Position numbers and translations under genes: made by a program. This document shows, piece after piece, positions 47,039 through 64,000 of a DNA stretch of 64,000 bases (position 1 is the stretch's first letter; each line of letters starts with the position of its first letter). The stretch is from Amphiura filiformis (Eukaryota; Echinodermata; Ophiuroidea; Amphilepidida; Amphiuridae): positions 30,475,409-30,539,408 of the forward strand of contig NC_092628.1 of assembly GCF_039555335.1 (NCBI RefSeq), given 5' to 3'. The notes under the pieces were generated by a model. It made no database searches and was not told where the DNA came from. It worked only from the letters and a program-made list of their open reading frames with translations.

Positions 47039-47454
47039 AATATATAATGTTCTGTTTGTACCATTTACCATGTTTACCCCGCTTGCCCTGCAAGGGAGAG
47101 GTCTGGGTTCAAGTCCCCGCACAGGCAGGTATGTCCGGAGTATTCACTCTGGTATATATGCCTATGCATGTTTTGTAATTTCATGTTTAATTGTGCTAGT
47201 GTGCGATGCATAATTCTTCTTTCCCCTGTATATTATTAAGAATGATTAAGCATCATTAATTTGATCTTGTGCTAGTTTGTATTGTTTGAATGTTTCTATG
47301 TTCCAGTAAATGATGCGTAAGCCTCTTCCCTTTGCCAGTGGTTATTTTAGTATATTCATTATGGGTTTGCATGAGTAAAGGTGCGAGACTTTGCCAATGA
47401 TGCAATGCAACTTCACTAATTCTGTGGTTTTAATAATCTGGTCAATAATAGTTT

Positions 47455-47787
47455 TAAAGCCATAATGTATGATCTTTTAATATGAAATTAGTTAATTCTT
47501 TTAAAATCTGATTTTTTCCCGCATATTTGTAATGTTTACACATATCCCAACTAAATGGAATCAGCTAAATTTGTTGTGTTTGTAGGTCAACAGAGCAATT
47601 ATGACTTTATGTCCGCCAAAGAACTCGATCAAAATTGCCAGTGGGGTTTCTTCCACTTTCCCTTGTTATTTAAGCTTAACATGGACAGAAAGCCTTCCCG
47701 ATAGTTATTACTAATATTATTTCAGCATTTTGGGTAATAAAAGAATAACCAAATAAAAATTTGACGGGAATCATACATTATGACTTC
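47455..47787. mobile_element. MITE family A copy 3
   Basis: Ends TAAAGCCATAATGTATGATC and GAATCATACATTATGACTT. Confidence 0.8.
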
Positions 47788-47791
47788 TAGG

Positions 47792-48040
47792 AAAGGGAAA
47801 GAAGGAAGGAATAAAGAGAGAAAAAAAAGAAAGAAGTTGTTTGCTTTGGGTGGGAGACCCCTCGCATGCCAAGCACACGGTCGGCGACACCTTGCCACGG
47901 GTCTTGGGCTTCGCTGGCCAGCAAAACCGTGCCTATATATCACTTAGGGCGATTGCGTCATTACACCACATGGGATGCACGTACGAACAGCACATATATC
48001 AAGTAGTATTTTGTAGTACACGGTACGGTTAGGGTTAAGG
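47792..48040 (-). mobile_element. SINE family S copy 6
   Basis: Duplicate of copy 4 through the segmental duplication. Confidence 0.7.
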
Positions 48041-48084
48041 AAGCATATATTGAGTTTCGATAGTGGTAACCTAACCCTAACTGC

Positions 48085-48362
48085 CTAGGGGCTTTTCGGC
48101 GACAGGAAGGGAAAGAAGGAAGGAATAAAGAGAGAAAATAAAGAGAGAAGTTGTTTGCTCTGGGTGGGATTCGAACCCGAAACCCCTCACATGCCAAGCA
48201 CACGGTCGGCGACACCTTGCCACGGGTCTTGGGCTTCACTGGCCAGTGAAACCGTGCCTATATATCACTTAGGGCGATTGCGCCATCACACCACGTGGGA
48301 TGCATGCACGAACAGCGCATATATCAAGTAGTATTTTGTAGTACACGGTACGGTTAGGGTTA
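48085..48362 (-). mobile_element. SINE family S copy 7
   Basis: Duplicate of copy 5 but with the intact B-box word GATTCGAACCC (plus strand). Confidence 0.7.
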
Positions 48363-48794
48363 ATATATAATGTTCTGTTTGTACCATTTACCATGTTTAC
48401 CCCGCTCGCCCTGCAAGGGAGAGGTCTGGGTTCAAGTCCCCGCACAGGCAGGTATGTCCGGAGTATTCACTCTGGTATACATGTATATGCCTATGCATGT
48501 TTTGTAATTTCATGTTTAATTGTGCTAGTGTACGATGCATAATTCTTCTTTCCCCTGTATATTATTAAGAATGATTAAGCATCATTAATTTGATCTTGTG
48601 CTAGTTTGTATTGTTTGAATGTTTCTATGTTCCAGTAAATGATGCGTAAGCCTCTTCCCTTTGCCAGTGGTTATTTTAGTATATTCATTTGTATGGGTTT
48701 GCATGAGTAAAGGTGCAAGACTTTGCAAATGACTAGATCTGACAATGCAACTTCACTAATTCTGTGGTTTTAATAATCTGGTCAATAATAGTTT

Positions 48795-49139
48795 TAAAGC
48801 CATAATGTATGATCTTTTAATATGAAATTAGTTCATTCTTTTCAAATTAGTATTTGTAATGTTTACACATATCCCAACTAAATGGAATCAGATAAATTTG
48901 TTGTCCTTGTAGGTCAACAGAGCAATTTTGACATAAAGTCATAATTATGACTTTATGTCCGCCAAAGAACTCCATGTAAATGATCAAAATTGCCAGTGGG
49001 GTTTCTTCCATTTTCCCTTGTTATTTAAGCTTAACATGGACAGAAAGCCTTCCCGATATTTATTACTAATATTATTTCAGCATTTTGGGTAAAGAATAAT
49101 CAAATAAAAATTTGACGGAAATCATACATTATGACTTTA
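48795..49139. mobile_element. MITE family A copy 4
   Basis: Ends TAAAGCCATAATGTATGATC and GAAATCATACATTATGACTT. Confidence 0.8.
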
Positions 49140-49656
49140 ATTCTAGTTGACTCTGTGATAAGGCCTAAAAAGTCTGTATTGCCACTAAAGCTCCAACGTC
49201 AGTGTTGGTCATTTGGTAATTTAAAAAACAATATTGTGGCACATTGTACAATATTAAAAAAGGCAAGTTCACCACAAAATATGTTGGTAAACTAGGATTT
49301 ATCAGGGTTGCCAGGATTGTGTTTTTTAATATATTAGAGTTGTGTCGTACTAATTACAAACAGGCAAAACATTTTGTGAATTTAATACCAAATATATGAT
49401 AATTCAAATATCAAAGAAACAAAATACACAACCCTCTTTTTTCAGATATTAGGGTAGGTGAAAAAGAGCAATACAAATATTTTTGTAGGCTAAGCATTCA
49501 ACTTTATGATATCATCATAGCTGTAGATACACCTATATGCATTATCTTCTATGGTATTTATCATTATTGAGCTTATGCTATTAGTTTGAAATCTAATTCT
49601 AAAGCTTCAACCAAAATTCCTGTTTAATCTGTTAAGTTGGCTTTTAACATATTTGG

Positions 49657-50078
49657 CATGCATCCTCTGGATCCTCGCATTTAATATTTAATGTCTCATA
49701 TTGACTGATGTTCTGCCAGGACACAGCAGACAGGCCGCCCTCTCTAATTATAATTAAAAATTACATTGGCCGTGAGACATTTTCGAGAGAATAAAATCAT
49801 TACATGTTCAATTCGCCGGTAGATCCGCCATGAGCTGTTGTGGCGTGTGGTGGTGAGCTATGCAACATGTAATCGTTAGTGCACGCTGGTTCAAATCCGA
49901 ACGGTTCTGATTTTTTCTCTCCTTTATTATAATGCCAGTTTGTCTGAGCTCTGTTTCTTTAATTATTATATATTTTCTCAGGCATGCATCCTCTGGATCC
50001 TCGCATTTAATATTTAATGTCTCATATTGACTGTTCTGCCAGGACACAGCAGATAGGCCGCCCTCTCTAATTATAAGG
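49657..50078. repeat. 95-bp direct repeats flanking about 225 bp
   Basis: GGCATGCATCCTCTGGATCC through GGCCGCCCTCTCTAATTATA occurs at 49657-49752 and 49980-50078. The left copy has three extra bases (GAT). The interior has a tRNA-like GGTTCAAATCC. Confidence 0.8.
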
Positions 50079-50308
50079 CAAAAAAAAAAAAAAGGTTTGT
50101 CTCAAAGCTCGCGCTTTGCAGAAATGCAGAATTTTTTTTTTTTTTTTATTCCCAAAAAAAAAAAATTTTAAAGTTTTTTCCAGAAAAATTGAGTGAAAAT
50201 CTGACTTTTTTTCTCAAAATACCATAAAAATGCCAAGTCAGGAATAAAAAAAAAAAAAAAAAATCTCGTGAGCTTTGACACAAAACTTCTTTTTTTTTTG
50301 GCCTAATT
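50074..50308. mobile_element. MITE with poly-A/T arms
   Basis: AAGGC plus an A run, GTTTGTCTCAAAGCTCGCG, is mirrored by CTCGTGAGCTTTGACACAAA and a T run, GGCCT. Confidence 0.7.
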
Positions 50309-50536
50309 AAGTTGGTTTTTACACTCAATAACATGATATGAACAAATATTATTTTGTTATATCAGTAATTCACCTAGTTGTTTGTGTTTAAATCCCTTAT
50401 TGTAATCTAAGTTGCAATTAGTACCCCCAATTCCAGAAAATACAAAACTTATATAATTTTTTTCTTCTTCAAAACTGCACACATACATTTGTACCAAAAT
50501 GTACCATCATCTGTTTGCTCCATTCTTACTTAGTCT

Positions 50537-60319
<9,783 letters not shown>

Positions 60320-60732
60320 TATTGCAGTTTGCCTAATCAGGAAAAGAAAGAAACTAGACTTGTCAATATGGAAGGATATATGAATGCATACTAGAAAGAG
60401 CAATGCAAATTAGAAGTTTCTTAATTTTTTAGCCAATAGTTCAATTTGACCTGTAAATATTGCTGTGTTTATACAGATTCAGAATACATTATTTTAATAC
60501 ATGTTTATGTAACTAGCACTGAAACAAGGAGCTGTCAATTTCTAAAATCACATTTCAGTATAATTAAGATACATGTATGAGCCACTGACATACTGTAAAT
60601 GCTATTTAAATGACATGGTGGGTGGGGGAGGAAGGAAACATGGTGGATGATGTTTCACCTTTGACCCAGGCCTTCAATGATATACAGTTGTATAGTCTCG
60701 CTCAGCAGCCACTTTGGTTTCCTCCCTCCGCA

Positions 60733-61169
60733 CAGTCTGCCAATGACAACGTATAACGCCATTTCTGATTGGCTAAGAGGGCAACTGTATGAAGTCTATA
60801 GAACGATGCTTGAAAACAGGGGATCCGGGAACTTGATAACATCTGAGTTCAAACTCCTGGCCGAATAAATTAGCTGTGCCAGCAGCATTGAAAGCCCACC
60901 GGTATTTAGCATTGATGTACAGTACAACAATTTTCACAATGTGAATATTTTTACTACGTACAAGCGGTATTTATGAGAAACTGGTTAAATGGTTCTAGGC
61001 AAGTTTGGATGATACATGTAGCCATAAAGTTACGTCCGTTAAAATTGTTCAAGCAGCCGATTTAATTAATCAATTGAAATCCTTGTTGGAAGTTGCATGT
61101 GCTGGACGACGTCATGGGAAGTGTTAGCCAATCAAATTAAAAAACTTGTTCGTTGTCATTGGCAGACTG
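60733..61169. mobile_element. TIR element near the gene 3 promoter
   Basis: Inverted ends CAGTCTGCCAATGACAACG and CGTTGTCATTGGCAGACTG are perfect over 19 bases. ATTGGCTAA and TTAGCCAATC are mirrored inside. It lies in the 5' UTR intron. Confidence 0.8.
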
Positions 61170-61370
61170 TAAGCTTATACAACAATGTAAGAACAAAATA
61201 GGTCTACTTATCTGCATACATAAATGAAAGTTAATACTGTATACTGTGCATTTGTAATTAATCAGTAAATCACATATTCATATTTCCCTGTATTTCAATT
61301 CATATTATTAATAATTAAATATTATGATGATCTGATATTCAATTGCAAATGCTAAGAAACAAAAACTTAC

Positions 61371-61560
61371 TTCCTGCTGTGTAGTGAGTTACTTGCAATG
61401 TACAATGTATGCCCACTCTGCACACACCATACCACCGCACTGTCACCTTGAGTGTGTTGTTTGCATTTGGAATAAGTCAGTAGGTCAATATACTTTTGTC
61501 AATATGACACAATGTTATTAAAGGGCACACAACACCAAATCTATCCACAACTATTATGTA
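61371..61560 (-). promoter_or_regulatory. Gene 3 putative 5' non-coding exon and promoter block
   Basis: The donor GTAAGT is at 61370-61365. It shares TCACCTTGAGT and GGCACACAACACCAAATC (plus strand) with gene 2. It lies 1.05 kb upstream of the ATG and would splice to the acceptor at 60333. Confidence 0.5.
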
Positions 61561-61564
61561 TGAA

Positions 61565-62365
61565 GCTCCAGCTAGTCTCATCATGGTCCACCACTTCCAT
61601 AGTATGGTAGGTCAAAGTTTTACTACAGGGTTGGGTCCCTTGGGACCTGGAAAGTTGTCTATGGCGATTTCTTGTGTGAACACTTAATTTCGATCCCTAC
61701 CCTTCCACACAAACAAACCTCTTTTTCTTTTAATACTAATTGACCTTGCTGTAATTTGCTACTTGTTTCCTCTTTTATTATTTCAGGTCTTGCAGAATTT
61801 AACTAGTTTCCACTTGCCCGCTTGGCGTGTACACATAGAAATCAACTTGCCTATTAAACTTAATATATGAATATATGACTTGACCCGCTCTTTTCAAATT
61901 TTGTATGCATAAACCTTCTTAGCTAACCACTCATCCGCCCGTCATTTTACACGGGGAATTTGCTCCTGGGACGGGCAAAATTAATGCCCTTGACAGCTGC
62001 TACATTGGAAGTTCTTGGTTTATAAATATTTTTATTGAAAATTGTAAAAGTGCATAATTGTAAATCGTATCTGATTTTAAATCCAGTTGCCTGGCAGGCA
62101 ATACAGTCTGTGCTTTTCGTTGCCTGTCGTAGAAGTTTGGTTGTCCCGGCCCGGGGTCCCAGGCAACCAGGCAAGCCATTCTGCAAGCCCTGCTTTAACT
62201 TCATTCTGAAACTGCTTTTTGAGAACACATTGGCCAGGTTTGCACCCACCTTGCATATACATGTTGAACATAAGAACTAGATGTTGCAATTCACATGAAC
62301 CCTAGACCATTCACTCTCAATTCTTTTGTACCTCTTAGAAACCCTCATTTAACCCTGCTTTTTGC
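61565..62365. other. Upstream of gene 3, nothing recognised
   Basis: No element, exon or motif recognised apart from a CCCGGCCCGGGG word near 62148. Confidence 0.4.
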
Positions 62366-62369
62366 TATC

Positions 62370-62590
62370 GGAAGTTAAAGAAGAAACAAAAAAAGGAAAA
62401 GAAGATGAACAAATAAGTCACTTGGCACCCCCAGGATTAGAACCTTAGACCCCTCGCATGCCAAGCACACAATCACCGACCGGTAGCCATGTGGGTTACG
62501 CTGCCCCAGGCATTCATGGGATTCACACATGCACAGTGGTTTTCATCATGGTATTTTGTGGTATTTATGGATGTTAGGGTTAAGGATCAC
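62370..62590 (-). mobile_element. SINE family S, diverged copy 9
   Basis: ACCCCTCGCATGCCAAGCAC and a GGATGTTAGGGTTAAGG end on the plus strand; degenerate B-box (GATTAGAACC). Confidence 0.6.
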
Positions 62591-62947
62591 TCTACTAAAG
62601 TTGCACCAAAATCTATCAAATTTTGTGGAAGGTACATGTTGAACAATTTTTGAAAATGGCCTCAAAAACAGCTGAACTAATATAGGGCCATATGCATGTG
62701 TGAGCAATTAAAAAAAATCTTAACCAAAATATTTACATCCATACACACATAATATACATGAAAAGACAAAATTTGGACTGGTTGGTGTCACCTAGAACAT
62801 TCAGGTGCACAATAATTTAATTATCTTACATCTTAAAGATGTCTTATTGTTTGACTGACTGTTCCAGTCTAAATTGTTGGACAGTTAATGATTAAGGTGG
62901 GAAAAAGCATTTTCAGTGCAAATATGAGGGATCAGTAATTATGTCAA

Positions 62948-63177
62948 GAGTAGTCCGACGAGTAGGACATGCGTTTTTCTTAGTTACCAAACTATACTCA
63001 GACTGATCACTCAAGAAAGATTAACCGCAAAGTCCACTATTCACCCACCCAATTTGATTGGCGCAGTCACTGGACTTTTGTGATTTGTCTTTCCTGCGCC
63101 ATGAGAGATAGTGATCATAGTCTGAGCTGAGTCTAGTCTGGTAATTAAGAAAATGGTCCTACTCGTCGGACTAGATT
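62948..63177. mobile_element. MITE with TAGTCCGACGAGTAGGAC ends
   Basis: Ends TAGTCCGACGAGTAGGAC and GTCCTACTCGTCGGACTA are exact inverse matches apart from the flank. GTTACCA and TGGTAAT and CTGATCAC and GTGATCA are mirrored further in. Confidence 0.85.
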
Positions 63178-63370
63178 AACCTTGATATCATTACTAGCCC
63201 AATGAGCCAGATTAGACTGTTTGCCATGGTTTACAGCTGTCCAACCGTTATTTCAACTTGCCCACACATTTCAAAGAGTTTTGTTAAATGACCACCTTTG
63301 GTTGAGATTTCAATTAACAAGTCTCAAATAAGAAATCATGGCCCTTTCTTGGCAAAACATTGTTAACTCA

Positions 63371-63662
63371 AAATTGTGTACATCCATATCAAAACGATGC
63401 ACTTGTCGGCTGCTACATGCGTCTCTTTTTACATAATAGCTAGGAATAAATACCACACTCATCTCAAGTGGAGGTCAATTCAAATCGTCCCCAAGTCACA
63501 AGGTTTAGGAATACAGAGATCATTCCTTAACCATGTGACTTGGGGATGATTTGAAGTGACCTCCACTTGAGATGAGTCTGGTATTTATTCCTAGCTATTA
63601 TGTGAAATGAGACACATGTAGCAGCCGACAAGTGCATCGTTTTGATATGGATGTATACAATT
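63371..63662. mobile_element. Near-perfect hairpin MITE, arms about 140 bp
   Basis: The left arm (CATCCATATCAAAACGATGC and onward) is mirrored at 63523-63662 with few mismatches. The loop of about 11 bases is near 63514. Confidence 0.9.
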
Positions 63663-63725
63663 GCCATTTGGAGAAATCAAGCCCTGCTAGTGTTTGTATA
63701 TTTGAAATTATTCAAATGTAATCAA

Positions 63726-63752
63726 TATATTATATTATATTATATTATATTA
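63726..63752. repeat. TATTA pentanucleotide repeat
   Basis: About five TATTA units; AT-rich DNA continues to the window end with nothing else recognised. Confidence 0.85.
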
Positions 63753-64000
63753 CATATGGCATGATTTTTTTGAAGATACATTACCTAAATAACTCAGATA
63801 AAATGTATGAATAATTTAAAATAGCAGAATATTTAAGCAATTTCAAATGATTTGCTCTCAATTTCATGTATATAAACAATATTCTTGCTTTGAAAATACA
63901 ACGATAGCTGACCTTGAATATGAGGGCAAAAAACTCGCGAAGTTAGTGCAAAAACACGTCGTAAAATTAACATAAAAACTGTACAGTGTTTTGCCAAAAA

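Larger units (their letters stand above)
46376..49056. repeat. Tandem segmental duplication, units of about 1.33 and 1.36 kb
   Basis: Unit 1 is 46376-47700, unit 2 is 47701-49056, offset 1325. Each holds two family S SINEs, a tRNA-like word (GGTTCAAGTCCCCGC at 47107 and 48430) and a family A MITE. The open frames of the first quarter are identical between units. Confidence 0.9.

Noticed and set aside
46054..48362. Functional tRNA genes at GGTTCGAATCCC words
   Set aside because: There are no paired acceptor stems or normal cloverleaf spacing, and the words recur at the same place in a dispersed family, so they are SINE parts.
60677..60868. Small plus-strand open frame of 63 codons as a gene
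   Set aside because: It overlaps the ends of a TIR element, has no paralogue at genes 1 or 2, and no recognisable domain.

Overview
The window is AT-rich, intron-rich animal DNA, most likely from a marine deuterostome such as an echinoderm. That guess rests on GT-AG introns, vertebrate-like CYP4F exons, TTAGGG-type telomere words, tRNA-derived SINEs and a very dense load of short inverted-repeat elements. Nothing bacterial is present. The species cannot be named from the sequence alone.

The only protein-coding genes I can support are three complete paralogues of a CYP4F-like cytochrome P450. All lie head to tail on the minus strand, at 3325-22249 (gene 1), 29615-42451 (gene 2) and 50537-60319 (gene 3). 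Each has nine coding exons with identical intron phases (0,1,0,2,0,2,1,2) and joins without a stop or frameshift into 513, 512 and 512 residues. Each product has an N-terminal membrane anchor, WHRHR, an I-helix GHDTT, ExxR, PERF and FSAGPRNCIG with the heme cysteine. A homologous non-coding block with a splice donor lies upstream of each gene (24484-24640, 43683-43870, 61371-61560). A fourth block at 413-640 implies another paralogue running off the left edge. The 3' flanks are also related (about 2105-2215, 26960-27060, 50370-50450), so the duplicated unit is the whole gene with its flanks.

Within the genes, exons have been multiplied. Exon 4 is present three times in gene 1 and twice in gene 3. 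Exon 8 is present four times in gene 3. Most extra copies are missing a splice site or are decaying. Genes 1 and 2 carry Ala, and gene 3 Glu, at the I-helix position that links heme covalently in many CYP4 enzymes.

The rest is repeats. Introns and intergenic DNA hold many MITE-like foldbacks, among them three flanked by TTAA and a 1362-bp long-TIR element inserted inside another MITE. Intron 1 of gene 1 carries a pair of about 548-bp elements in inverted orientation. A tRNA-derived SINE family recurs in nine places. There is a 1.33-kb tandem segmental duplication (46376-49056), minisatellites and two TTAGGG-rich tracts. Comparing paralogous introns gives several occupied/empty-site pairs that date insertions to after gene duplication.

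All exon calls are by eye from splice signals, reading frame and family motifs; no alignment or transcript was available.
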